From Solirubrobacterales bacterium (lineage in GTDB: Bacteria; Actinomycetota; Thermoleophilia; Solirubrobacterales; 70-9), in assembly GCA_025450195.1 (NCBI GenBank), contig JANWHW010000021.1, positions 1 through 64,000 on the forward strand: a stretch of DNA of 64,000 bases, written 5' to 3'. Below are positions 41,667 through 50,005 of this stretch, one piece after another. The translations under genes and the position numbers were made by a program. Position 1 is the stretch's first letter, and each line of letters opens with the position of its first letter. The notes under the pieces were generated by a model. It did not search any database. It was not told the DNA's origin and was given only the letters and a program-made list of their open reading frames with translations.

Positions 41667-42320
41667 ATGCGCCTCGCGCTCGCGGTCCTCCTCGCGGTGG
41701 TGGTTGGCCTGGTCGTCGGGCGCGTCAGCGCGCCCACGGCTGTTGCTGTTTCTCCCCAAGCCGTTTCCCCCTCACCCGGCCCTACCAGCAAGTCGGTCGG
41801 TGTGGGGGTCGGCTTCTCTCGCACCCGACAGGGGGCGATTCTTGCCTCGGGCAGCTACCAGCAAGCGTTCGCCGACGCGGCGATCCTGCGGCCTGGCGTC
41901 CTCCGTCGCCGAGTCGAAGTGGTGGCGACGCCGACCTTCGCGCCGACGATGTTGGCGGCGAACGAACCGGGGACGGCCCAGCTCGCGCAGGGAGCGTTCG
42001 GCGAAGGTGTCAGGGCGGAAGTCCAAAGCGCTTTCTTCGGCGTCCCGGTGTCCTACCGGGTTCTCTCCTACTCGCCGAGCCGGGCGGTCATTCGGACCTG
42101 GGGCTTCACGCTCTTGGGGAACGTCGATGCGGTCGAACCGACGGCCTTTTTCGGGCTCGCTCGAACCGTCTTGGTCTGGATGGACGGCGACTGGAAGATC
42201 GCCGACACGCGGGCGTCCTTCGGGCCGACTCCGCGCCTTGGCACGCCGCGCCCCGGCGGCGAAGGGCTCGGCCTGGTCGAACTGACGAAGGAGCTGCATC
42301 GCTATGGCGTGGCTCCGTAG
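41667..42320 (+). CDS. VirB8/TcpC-like T4SS protein (NTF2 fold)
   Basis: A 217-residue protein with one N-terminal TM (LALAVLLAVVVGLVVGRVSA), a Ser/Pro linker and an extracytoplasmic domain of about 150 residues. The end of that domain, ARTVLVWMDGDWKIADTRAS, matches the last strand pair of NTF2-like VirB8/TcpC proteins. VirB8-type proteins assemble the inner-membrane platform of the conjugation channel. The gene overlaps the next by 17 bp. Confidence 0.72.
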   Translation: MRLALAVLLAVVVGLVVGRVSAPTAVAVSPQAVSPSPGPTSKSVGVGVGFSRTRQGAILASGSYQQAFADAAILRPGVLRRRVEVVATPTFAPTMLAANEPGTAQLAQGAFGEGVRAEVQSAFFGVPVSYRVLSYSPSRAVIRTWGFTLLGNVDAVEPTAFFGLARTVLVWMDGDWKIADTRASFGPTPRLGTPRPGGEGLGLVELTKELHRYGVAP

Positions 42321-44025
42321 GGCGGCCGTTGTCGCCGTGGCCGCCGCCGTCCTCGCGGCGGCGCTCACCCTCGCCGATCCGGCGCCGCCGGAAGCGAAGG
42401 CGAACGTCGTCTGTGAAGTCGGCATCTCGCCCGCTGCCACGGTGGCCGGGGCGATCGGGATCGGCAATCCGGTCGGCGATGCCTGCGACGCGCTGACCGA
42501 AGGCGTCCTCGGCGTTGCGGGCAAGGCCCTCGATCCGCTCAAAGAAGCGGCGGCGTCGCTCAGCAAGGGGGTGTTCAACCAGATCACGACGTGGGCGACG
42601 GACGGCGCGGTGTGGTTGCTCGGCGAAGTGGTCGAACTCACCGAGAAGACCACTTCGCCGGACCTGCTCAGCAAAGGCTTCCTGCGCCAGTACAAAGCGA
42701 TGGCGGCGATAGCCGTCGTGCTGGCGCTCCTGATGGTGCTGTTCGCCGTGTTGGAGAGCCTGGGGCGCGGCGACGCCGGGATGCTCTGGCGCGTCTTCCT
42801 CATCAACGTGCCCGTCGCGGCGATCGCGACGAGTGCTGCCTACGTCGTCGTCCAGCTCTTGATCGCGACGACCGATGGCTTCTCGGAAGCCATCGCGCAT
42901 TCGACGGCGAACGACACGCACGCCTTCTTCAAGGGCGCGGTCGAAGCGCTGGCGGAAGCTGGCGGGGACGCCGGGGCGGCTGCCGGGACCGCGACCGGCG
43001 GGCCGGTTCAGGGGGCCGCGACGGGTGCGGCGGCGTCAGTGGAGGTGCCGTTGTTCGTCGGCTTCATCGCCGCGATCGTCGCCGCCTTCGCGGCGTTCTT
43101 GGTGTGGATCGAGCTGTTGATGCGCGACGCGGCGATCTACGTCGTCGCGCTCTTTATGCCGATGGCGATTGCGGCCTCGATCTGGCCGCGATGGATTTCG
43201 GCGCTGCGCCGCACCGCCGAGCTGACGATCGTGATCGTCTTCTCGAAGTTCGTCATCGTCGCGATCATCGCCCTCGCGGCGAGCCTTCTGGCTCACAACG
43301 AAGGCAAGGTCGAGCAAGTCCTAGCGGCCGGGGCGCTGCTCCTGCTGGCGTCGTTCTCGCCGTTTGTGCTGTTCAAGCTGGTGCCGTTCGCCGAGGGTGC
43401 GGTCAGCTCTGCCTACAACCGTCAGAGCGCGGGGGGCGCCTCCGTCCAAGCGATCCATACCGCGTCGTCAATCCAGATGATGCGGGGATCGGCGCGCGCC
43501 AATTGGGCCGGTGCCGCCAAGGGCGGCGGCGGCGCAGCTGGCGCGAAGGGCGGCGGCGGTAGTCAGGGCAGCGGGGGCGCCTCGAACGGGCGCCCCGGCG
43601 GCTCGGGCGGGGGCGGCGGCGCTGGTGAGGCTGCCGGGGCGAGCGGCGGCGCTGCGGGCGTCGCCGCGCTCCCGGTGGCGGCCGGGGTCGGCGCCGCGAA
43701 GGGAAGCAAGGCGGCGGGCGAGCGCTTGGCCGGGTCCGGCACGGGCCAGGCCAGCGCCGAGGCTGGCAGCGGCTCGGCTAGCGCGGGCAGCGGCACCGCG
43801 ACCGGCGCCGCCGAGCCCGCGCCGCGTCCGGCTGTCGAGCAGAAGGCATCCGGCGGACAGGGCGGCGGGGGCCAGCAAGCGACCCCACGGCCGGGCTCGA
43901 CGAGCCCCGTCGAGCCTGCCGACGCGGCAGGCGGCGAGGCGCCGGGCGCGGGCTCAAAACCCCCGCGCCCGACCGGCGCCGCCAGCTCGCCGAGTAAATC
44001 GACGCCGACGAAAGGCAAGTCGTGA
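42304..44025 (+). CDS. VirB6/TrbL-like polytopic T4SS protein
   Basis: A 573-residue protein with a signal-like N-terminus. About six TM helices lie between residues 135 and 370 (AMAAIAVVLALLMVLFAVLE, FVGFIAAIVAAFAAFLVWIE and others). A long cytoplasmic-type low-complexity tail follows, rich in Gly/Ala/Ser/Pro (about 390-573). VPLFVGFIAAI and AIYVVALFMPMAIAASIWP resemble VirB6/TrbL/SCO6881-type proteins that form the translocation pore. The tail is probably disordered. The stop overlaps the next GTG start (GTGA). Confidence 0.82.
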   Translation: MAWLRRAAVVAVAAAVLAAALTLADPAPPEAKANVVCEVGISPAATVAGAIGIGNPVGDACDALTEGVLGVAGKALDPLKEAAASLSKGVFNQITTWATDGAVWLLGEVVELTEKTTSPDLLSKGFLRQYKAMAAIAVVLALLMVLFAVLESLGRGDAGMLWRVFLINVPVAAIATSAAYVVVQLLIATTDGFSEAIAHSTANDTHAFFKGAVEALAEAGGDAGAAAGTATGGPVQGAATGAAASVEVPLFVGFIAAIVAAFAAFLVWIELLMRDAAIYVVALFMPMAIAASIWPRWISALRRTAELTIVIVFSKFVIVAIIALAASLLAHNEGKVEQVLAAGALLLLASFSPFVLFKLVPFAEGAVSSAYNRQSAGGASVQAIHTASSIQMMRGSARANWAGAAKGGGGAAGAKGGGGSQGSGGASNGRPGGSGGGGGAGEAAGASGGAAGVAALPVAAGVGAAKGSKAAGERLAGSGTGQASAEAGSGSASAGSGTATGAAEPAPRPAVEQKASGGQGGGGQQATPRPGSTSPVEPADAAGGEAPGAGSKPPRPTGAASSPSKSTPTKGKS

Positions 44026-45521
44026 GTGGCGGGCGGCGCTACCGCTTCGGGCCGCTAGAGCAGCGGGGCGTAGTCGGCCCGTTGCGGCTCGGCCAGGTGG
44101 CGGTTCTCGCGCTATCGGCGGCGATCGGCCTGGGGGCGCTCTATGCGCTCCGAAGTTGGCTCGGCCTAGCCGTCGCGATGTTGATCGTCGGCGGTGCGGC
44201 TGCCGTCGTCGTCCTGCCCTTCGAGGGCCGGACGTTGGAGGCGTGGGCGCCGCTCGGGATTCGCTGGCTCTTGCGATCCCGCGAGGAAAAGCGCGGCTAC
44301 CGATCGCGGGCGCCGAGGGCCGGGGTCCGGCCCGGCGCCGAGGGGCCGGTCGTCTGCGAGGCATCCTTGCCCGACGAGCTGGCGGGTCTTCGGATGCTCG
44401 AAGTGCCCTATGGCGCCGATCAGGTCGGCGTCATTCGCGATCGGGCGGCGGGCACCTACACCGTCGCCATCGCGGTCAGGGCGGGCGCCTTCGGTCTGCT
44501 CGACGCCGCCGAGCAGGAGCGGAAGCTAGACGCCTGGGGGTCGGTCCTCGCGAGCCTCGCGAGGGACGGGAGCCCGGTGCGTCGGCTCCAATGGATCGAG
44601 CGCACCTTGCCAGCTCAGGGCGACGAGCTGGCGGGCTACCTCCAAGGGGAGCGCGACCGAGCGGTGCCGATGGACTCGGGCCTGGTCGCGTCCTATATCG
44701 AGCTGGTCGAGTCGGCGGCCCCGGCGACTCAAGACCATGAGATTTTGCTGGCGCTACAGATTGACGAGCGCCAGGGCGCTCGCGAGCTGCGCCGCATGGG
44801 GGGCGGGGAGGGGGCCGCCTGCGAGCTGGCGCTGCGCGAGGCCGAGAACCTTGCGGAGCGCCTGTCGATCGCCGAGGTAACGGTCTTCGGGCTCCTGCGC
44901 CCGCGCCGTTACGCCGAGGCGATCCGCGACGCCTTCGATCCCTTCGGGCGCCAGGGCCGGGCGCGGGCCGCGCTCGGCGATCCCGACCGCGAAGGCGTCG
45001 ATCCGGCTCTCATGGGGCCGGTCGCCGATGCGACGAGTTGGAGTGCCTACCGAACCGACTCAGCGCACCACGCGACGTTCTGGATCGCGAGCTGGCCGCG
45101 CAACGACGTCGGCCCCGCCTTCCTCACGCCGCTGCTGATGCAGACCACCGCGCTCCGCACGGTGTCGGTCTGCATCGAGCCGATCGGGCACTCGATCGCG
45201 ATCCGCAAAGCCGAGGCGGCGCGCACCGCCGAGGTCGCCGACGAGCTGCAACGCGAACGGCAGGGCTTTATGACGACGGCGCGCATCCGTCGCCAGCAAC
45301 AAGCCGCCGCCCGCCGCGAGGAGGAGTTGGCAGACGGGCACGCGGAGATGCGCTTCGCGGGTTATGTCACGGTGTCGGCGTCGAGCGCGCCTGAGTTGGA
45401 GCGGATCGCTACCGAGGTCGAACACGCGGCGGCGCTCTCGCGGCTAGAGCTGCAACGGCTCTACGGCGAGCAGGATGCGGGCTTCACCTTCACGCTGCCG
45501 CTCGGGCGGGGGCTGCGGTGA
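44022..45521 (+). CDS. SCO6880-family T4SS protein
   Basis: A 499-residue protein. YRFGPLEQRGVVGPLRLGQV at the N-terminus and two adjacent TM helices (residues about 28-70) are the signature of SCO6880-like proteins, which combine a VirB3/PrgI-like membrane anchor with a region equivalent to the N-terminal domain of VirB4. Further matching segments are VGVIRDRAAGTYTVAIAVRA and HHATFWIASWPRNDVGPAFL. It is expected to work with the ATPase encoded next; the two overlap by 4 bp. Confidence 0.82.
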   Translation: MSGGRRYRFGPLEQRGVVGPLRLGQVAVLALSAAIGLGALYALRSWLGLAVAMLIVGGAAAVVVLPFEGRTLEAWAPLGIRWLLRSREEKRGYRSRAPRAGVRPGAEGPVVCEASLPDELAGLRMLEVPYGADQVGVIRDRAAGTYTVAIAVRAGAFGLLDAAEQERKLDAWGSVLASLARDGSPVRRLQWIERTLPAQGDELAGYLQGERDRAVPMDSGLVASYIELVESAAPATQDHEILLALQIDERQGARELRRMGGGEGAACELALREAENLAERLSIAEVTVFGLLRPRRYAEAIRDAFDPFGRQGRARAALGDPDREGVDPALMGPVADATSWSAYRTDSAHHATFWIASWPRNDVGPAFLTPLLMQTTALRTVSVCIEPIGHSIAIRKAEAARTAEVADELQRERQGFMTTARIRRQQQAAARREEELADGHAEMRFAGYVTVSASSAPELERIATEVEHAAALSRLELQRLYGEQDAGFTFTLPLGRGLR

Positions 45522-46819
45522 AGCTGCTGAGGCGCCACGGCTACCGGGGGGAGCGCCCCGGCCACGCGGCGACGACGGCGCACTTCCAGGCGGCCTATCC
45601 GTTTCTGGCCGAGGGCGGACTAGGCGCCCCCGGCGCCTACGTCGGCCGCGATGCCTGCGGCGGCGCTTGGGTCTTCGACCCCTGGGCGGCATACGAGGCG
45701 GGAATCCTCTCGGGGCCGAACATGATCGTCGTCGGCCAGCTCGGCCGGGGCAAGTCGGCATTCCTCAAGACTTACATCGCCCGCCAGCACGTATTCGGAC
45801 GCCAGGCGTGGGTACTCGATCCAAAGGGCGAGTACGCGCCGCTGGGGACCGCGCTCGGGTGGCCGCCGATCGCTCTCGTTCCGGGCGGATCGGTTCGGCT
45901 GAATCCGATCAGTTCGCGGCTCGGACGTGAGGGGCAACTGAGCCTCTTGCGCTCCGTCGCGGCGGCAGCGCTGCGCCGCGAACTGACCCCGGAGGAGGAC
46001 GCCGGGGTGCGGGTGGCGCTCAAGGTCGTTAGCGCCGCTGAGCCCGACGAGCCGACGCTGCCCGAAGTCGTAGAGGCGTTGCTGCATCCGGTCGATGCGA
46101 TGGTGGCCGAGTTGGTGATGAGCGTCGGCGATTTCTCCGACGCGACGCGGCAAGTGGCGCTCGCGCTGCAACGACTCTGCGAGGGCGATCTGCGCGGCAT
46201 GTTCGACGGGCCGACGAGCGCCGGGCTTGATCTCGACGCGCCGTTTGTCGTCCTCGACCTGAGCGCCGTCCAAGAGTCGGCGGCGCTTGGAATCCTGATG
46301 ACCTGCGCCGCCGCTTGGCTGCAAGGCGTCGTCATGGAGCGCAAGCGCTCCGCTGAGGCGGGAGAAGGCGCCGGGGCGAAGGTGATCGTCGCCGTTGACG
46401 AGGCATGGCGGATCACCGCCGATCTGGGCGTCGCCGAATGGCTGCAACGCTCCTTCAAGCTCTCCCGCGCCCACGGCGTGCAGAACATCATCGCCCTGCA
46501 TCGCCTCTCGGACCTGGGCGCCGCCGGGGCGCAGGGCTCACGCGAGGCGAGGATCGCCGAGGGCCTGATCGCCGACGCGGATACGAAGGTGATCCTGGCG
46601 CAGCCGCCCGATCAGATTGAGGGGCTGCGGAACTTGCTCGGGCTGAGCGCGACTGAGGCTGAATTGGTGCCGACCCTGCGGCGCGGCGAGGCCCTGTGGC
46701 TCGTCGGTCGCCGCTCGTTCCTCGTCCAACACCGCCTTAGCTCGATCGAGCTGGGGCTAGTGGACACGGACGCTCGGATGGTCAGCCACCCGGAGCTGAT
46801 CGGCGGGGCCGCCGAGTGA
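45518..46819 (+). CDS. VirB4-like T4SS ATPase
   Basis: A 433-residue ATPase starting at GTG 45518. Walker A is MIVVGQLGRGKSAFLKTYIA (about 70-85), followed by WVLDPKGEYAPLG, typical of VirB4/TraC-type ATPases. Walker B is AKVIVAVDEAWRI and the later HGVQNIIALHRLSDL is also conserved. The N-terminal VirB4 domain is carried by the preceding SCO6880-like gene, so this is the catalytic half of a split VirB4. The stop overlaps the next GTG start by 4 bp. Confidence 0.9.
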   Translation: MKLLRRHGYRGERPGHAATTAHFQAAYPFLAEGGLGAPGAYVGRDACGGAWVFDPWAAYEAGILSGPNMIVVGQLGRGKSAFLKTYIARQHVFGRQAWVLDPKGEYAPLGTALGWPPIALVPGGSVRLNPISSRLGREGQLSLLRSVAAAALRRELTPEEDAGVRVALKVVSAAEPDEPTLPEVVEALLHPVDAMVAELVMSVGDFSDATRQVALALQRLCEGDLRGMFDGPTSAGLDLDAPFVVLDLSAVQESAALGILMTCAAAWLQGVVMERKRSAEAGEGAGAKVIVAVDEAWRITADLGVAEWLQRSFKLSRAHGVQNIIALHRLSDLGAAGAQGSREARIAEGLIADADTKVILAQPPDQIEGLRNLLGLSATEAELVPTLRRGEALWLVGRRSFLVQHRLSSIELGLVDTDARMVSHPELIGGAAE

Positions 46820-48267
46820 GCGGGGCAGCGGTCGTCGTCGCGATCGGGCTCGGGGGCGTCGCCCTGGTCGTGCATTTGCTCGATCGGCATGTGCGCGAAG
46901 GGGGCAGCGCGAAGCGCCGCCGCGTGCAAGGCGCCCAATGGGCGAGGAAGCGCGACCTGCGCCCGCTGCGGGTTGGGGCGCCAACGCCGGGGCGACTGAT
47001 TCTCGGTCGCCAAGGTCGGCACCTTCTCGCCGCCGAGGACCGCGCATCGGTCGTCGTCGTCGGACCAAGCACGATCAGTCTCAAGACGACCGGCTTCACG
47101 ATCCCGGCGACGCTGGAATGGGATGGGCCGGTCGTCGTCACGTCAGTCAAGAGCGATCTGCTGCTGACGACGATCGAGCGCCGACGCGAACTCGGCAAGA
47201 CGATGGTCTTCGATCCGACCGGCGCGACCGGGATCGAATCCGTCAAGGCGACCCCGCTTTCGGGTTGCGGGAGCTGGCGGGGGGCGATGCGGGTCGCGCA
47301 TTGGCTCGCCAGCTCGGCCCGGTCGGGCGGGTCGAGTGGCCTGGAGGACAGTGATTTCTGGTTCGCGGCGGCGGAGAAGCTGTTGGCGCCGATGCTCTTT
47401 GCCGCCGCCGTCAGCGGCGGCGAGATGGCCGACGTGATCCGCTGGCTGAACGACGGCGCCGAGGCTGAGCAAGAGGTCACGGGGCGACTGAGCGAGGCTG
47501 GATCGGATGACGCGCTGAGTGCGTGGAACGCGAACTGGAACCGCGAGGAACGTCAGCGCAGCTCGATCTACACGACTGCGGAGACGATCATCGGCGCCTT
47601 CGCCGACCCTCGCGTCCTCGACGCGAGCTCGGGCGCCGACTACACGCCCGCCGAGCTGCTGGACGGCCGCTCGAACACGCTCTACCTCTGTGCGCCCGCC
47701 CATGAGCAGGAGCGGTTGCGGACGGTCTTCGCGGCGATGATTTCCGAGCTGGTTTCGGTCGTCTACGAGATTTCGGCGCAGACCGGGAAGCCGATCGACC
47801 CGCCGCTCTTGATCGTCTTGGACGAGGCGGCCAACACGGCGCCGACGCCGGACCTCGACGTGATCGCCTCGACCGGGGCCGGACAGGGAATCCAGCTCGT
47901 CACGGTCTTTCAGGATTTGGCGCAGATCGAATCCCGGTACGGGAAGCGGGCGCCGACGATCCTCAACAACCATCGCGCCAGGGTCTTCGCGTCGGGCATT
48001 GGTGACCCCGACACCCTCAACTACATAAGGCAGGTGACTGGCGACGGCGAGTTTCGCCAGCGGAGCGAGACTGCCGGGGACAAGGGCCACGGCTCGGCGA
48101 CGGAGGGCAGCACCTATCGCGACCTTGCGCCCGCCAACGTCGTCCGCGAGGCGGCGCCGGGAACGGCGCTGCTCGTCTACGGGCACTTGCCAGCGGCACG
48201 GCTCTCGTTGCGTCCTTGGTTTGCGGATCGCGACCTGAGAGAACTTGTCGAGGGCGGCCCGGCGTGA
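46816..48267 (+). CDS. TraG/VirD4-like coupling ATPase with a degenerate P-loop
   Basis: A 483-residue membrane protein with one N-terminal TM. The TraG/VirD4 landmarks are FTIPATLEWDGPVVVTSVKS and SDLLLTTIERRRELGKTMVF, DFWFAAAEKLLAPMLFAAA, Walker B DPPLLIVLDEAANTAPTPDL, and VTVFQDLAQIESRYGKRAPT. The Walker A region (about residues 83-92) reads GPSTISLKTTG, where GPxxSGKTTG is expected: the Gly before Lys is Leu and there is one extra residue. It would link the relaxase-DNA complex to the channel. Coupled to neighbours by GTGA overlaps on both sides. Confidence 0.85.
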   Translation: MSGAAVVVAIGLGGVALVVHLLDRHVREGGSAKRRRVQGAQWARKRDLRPLRVGAPTPGRLILGRQGRHLLAAEDRASVVVVGPSTISLKTTGFTIPATLEWDGPVVVTSVKSDLLLTTIERRRELGKTMVFDPTGATGIESVKATPLSGCGSWRGAMRVAHWLASSARSGGSSGLEDSDFWFAAAEKLLAPMLFAAAVSGGEMADVIRWLNDGAEAEQEVTGRLSEAGSDDALSAWNANWNREERQRSSIYTTAETIIGAFADPRVLDASSGADYTPAELLDGRSNTLYLCAPAHEQERLRTVFAAMISELVSVVYEISAQTGKPIDPPLLIVLDEAANTAPTPDLDVIASTGAGQGIQLVTVFQDLAQIESRYGKRAPTILNNHRARVFASGIGDPDTLNYIRQVTGDGEFRQRSETAGDKGHGSATEGSTYRDLAPANVVREAAPGTALLVYGHLPAARLSLRPWFADRDLRELVEGGPA

Positions 48268-48794
48268 GTGCGGAGCAATCCTGGGGCGCGGATACGGTCG
48301 CCTTCGGGCGCCCACGGGAGGCGGCCCCGGTGGAGGAACCGCCGCGGCGACGGCCGCCACGGGGGCCGCGGCCTAGACGACGCCCCCCAACGACTCGAAC
48401 CCTCGCCCTGGTGGCGGGGGCGATCGGCGTCGGGGTGCTGTTGGTCGCGATCGTCGGTGGGGGGTCGGGATCGCCATCGCCAGCGGCGCCGATCCGCGAA
48501 GTTGCGGATCCAGCGCCGCGAGTCGTCGTGAAGGCGACGCCGACGCATCGGCGTCGACGCGCTCTTGGCGAGCATCGGAAACCCGCCCTCAAGCGCCAGC
48601 CGAAAGGCCAGCTCGAGGAAGGGGAGCGCGAGCCCAAGAAGGCGAGCGCGAAGCCTCACGAGCAGGCCGCACCCGAACCGGCGCCGGTCGCGGAAGCCGA
48701 ACCGGAACCGATCGTGGAACCAACCCCCGAACCGCCGCCGGTTGTAGAACCGCCGCCGGCGCCAACGCCGCCGGCGGCCGAGTTCGGCATGTAG
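48264..48794 (+). CDS. Single-TM protein with Pro/Glu-rich tail
   Basis: About 176 residues from GTG 48264, overlapping the coupling-protein stop. A basic Pro-rich cytoplasmic arm (RRRPPRGPRPRRRPPTTRT) is followed by one TM (LALVAGAIGVGVLLVAIVGG) and a charged, then Pro/Glu-rich extracytoplasmic tail (EPEPIVEPTPEPPPVVEPPP) ending AAEFGM. The architecture recalls TonB/VirB10-like spanning proteins, but no conserved domain is visible. The C-terminal Glu-Phe-Gly-hydrophobic ending is shared with the ICE sigma factor and the next gene. Confidence 0.65.
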   Translation: MSAEQSWGADTVAFGRPREAAPVEEPPRRRPPRGPRPRRRPPTTRTLALVAGAIGVGVLLVAIVGGGSGSPSPAAPIREVADPAPRVVVKATPTHRRRRALGEHRKPALKRQPKGQLEEGEREPKKASAKPHEQAAPEPAPVAEAEPEPIVEPTPEPPPVVEPPPAPTPPAAEFGM

Positions 48795-48845
48795 CTCGCG
48801 GGAGGAGACTGCGGGAGGCGCTGAGGGTCGCGGTAGGCTGCCGCC

Positions 48846-49406
48846 GTGTTCAAGCGGAGGCGCCACGTCACGGAGTGGTCGGCCGGTCAGATCGCCGAGC
48901 AGACTGTCGCCTGCTTCACGACTGATCCGGATGAGTACGAGGTACGAGCTGCGGTGGTCTTGCGCCTCGACCCCGCGCTACTGCCGAAAGATGTGGAGTC
49001 GGTTGCCTACAACGTCCTCGGCTTCGCCTTCAACGAGGACGATCGGGTCGGCCTTTATGTGGAGGTTGACCCAACCATCCTCGTCAAGATGCAGGAGGGT
49101 GCCGAAACCCTCGATGCTGCGAAGCAGCTTGCCCTCGGCTGGTGCGGTGACGGTGCATCTGAGCGGTCGCTGCGGAATATCCCTGGCGTCTATCAGGTCG
49201 CCTACATGCAGCGAATCACCGGCAATCGTGATCTTGGTGGGTCTGGGGAGTTCGGCTGGGCGATTGAGACGGGCAAGAAGGGCTATGACGTAGTTCGAGA
49301 GTTCCCGCCGAAACTGACGGAGGAGGGACACGGGCCGAAACCGCCAGAGTTCGTCGTCTTGCCGACTGCCGTAGTCGATGGATTTCAACGGGAGTTCGGC
49401 TGGTAG
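48846..49406 (+). CDS. Hypothetical ICE protein ending EFGW
   Basis: A 186-residue protein from GTG 48846. No domain is recognised. It is acidic, without TM or signal segments, with a mixed alpha/beta look: EVRAAVVLRLDPALLPKDVE, VGLYVEVDPTILVKMQEGAE, RSLRNIPGVYQVAYMQRITG. It ends VDGFQREFGW. It is bracketed by direct repeats, one of which contains the 3' end of the preceding gene, suggesting it was added or duplicated as a unit. Confidence 0.6.
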   Translation: MFKRRRHVTEWSAGQIAEQTVACFTTDPDEYEVRAAVVLRLDPALLPKDVESVAYNVLGFAFNEDDRVGLYVEVDPTILVKMQEGAETLDAAKQLALGWCGDGASERSLRNIPGVYQVAYMQRITGNRDLGGSGEFGWAIETGKKGYDVVREFPPKLTEEGHGPKPPEFVVLPTAVVDGFQREFGW

Positions 49407-49453
49407 GAGCGGCCCGAACTCTGCAAGTGGCCGAGTTCGGTATGTAGCCCGCG

Positions 49454-49672
49454 TCATTCGAGCGTGTAGGCGATCCACTCGAACTCGCCGTTGACGATCG
49501 GCAGCTCGTCGGGATAGCGGGCGTACCACGTCGCCACGTCGGCGGCGTCAAGGTCGCCGTCCCTGTAGGCGGCGAGTCGCCCGGCCTGGCCGAGCGAGTC
49601 AAGGCGAGCTGCGCGGGGCGAGGGATTCGACGGCGGGAGACTGCGGGGTGAGCTGATGGTCGCGGTAGGCAT
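49454..49672 (-). CDS. Small acidic hypothetical protein
   Basis: A 72-residue protein from ATG 49672. SLGQAGRLAAYRDGDLDAAD is followed by WYARYPDELPIVNGEFEWIA at the C-terminus, with the recurrent actinobacterial pattern W..RYPDE.P.VNGE..WIA seen in small proteins of mobile elements. No membrane segment is present. Function unknown. It is antisense to the surrounding transfer genes and co-oriented with the relaxase gene. Confidence 0.55.
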   Translation of the reverse strand: MPTATISSPRSLPPSNPSPRAARLDSLGQAGRLAAYRDGDLDAADVATWYARYPDELPIVNGEFEWIAYTLE

Positions 49673-50005
49673 TGCCGCTCCTTCTTGGGAAGGCACCCAC
49701 CCGATGCGGGAGCCGGGAGCCTCAAGACGCGCGCACGAAGGGCGCGCAAAAATCAGGCTGAGGACTCCGCTCCCGCATCGGTGGGTGAATCAACGTGGGG
49801 ACCGTGGCCGTCCACGCCACGCCTTGCCGCAGTCCGGGTAAGGAGCCTGGACCGATTTCGAGGAAAGGCGCTCATGCCCGAAACGTCAGGTCGCCGACCG
49901 AATCGCCCCCGGCAATTTGGTGTCTGAGGAGAAGCCGGGTAGAAAAGACTGCGACGGTCGGCGTCCCGGCATCGACCGAATTGCCCGACGAAAAGGAGCT
50001 GCCCT
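49673..50005. other. Intergenic region with weak CGGGGGCG box
   Basis: No gene was found. On the minus strand 49901-49919 reads CAAATTGCCGGGGGCGATT, a weak relative of the box at 41263 and 53871, oriented towards the small minus-strand gene. AAAAGGAG just before 50006 is the ribosome-binding site of the next gene. The rest has no recognisable feature. Confidence 0.35.

Larger units (their letters stand above)
48776..49679. repeat. Duplicated segments around the 186-residue gene
   Basis: GGCCGAGTTCGGYATGTAGC plus YCGCG occurs at 48776-48800 and 49429-49453. A second block starting GGAGACTGCGGG and including GGTCGCGGTAGGC occurs at 48804-48846 and 49636-49679. The two blocks are contiguous in the first location and split by about 180 bp in the second. 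Positions 49392-49406 hold another variant of the GAGTTCGG..GTAG unit. Confidence 0.65.

Noticed and set aside
43511-44740. A 409-codon Ala/Arg-rich frame overlapping the VirB6-like tail and SCO6880 gene
   Set aside because: Composition is that of an out-of-frame GC-rich translation. The overlapping genes have family motifs and GTGA-coupled junctions.
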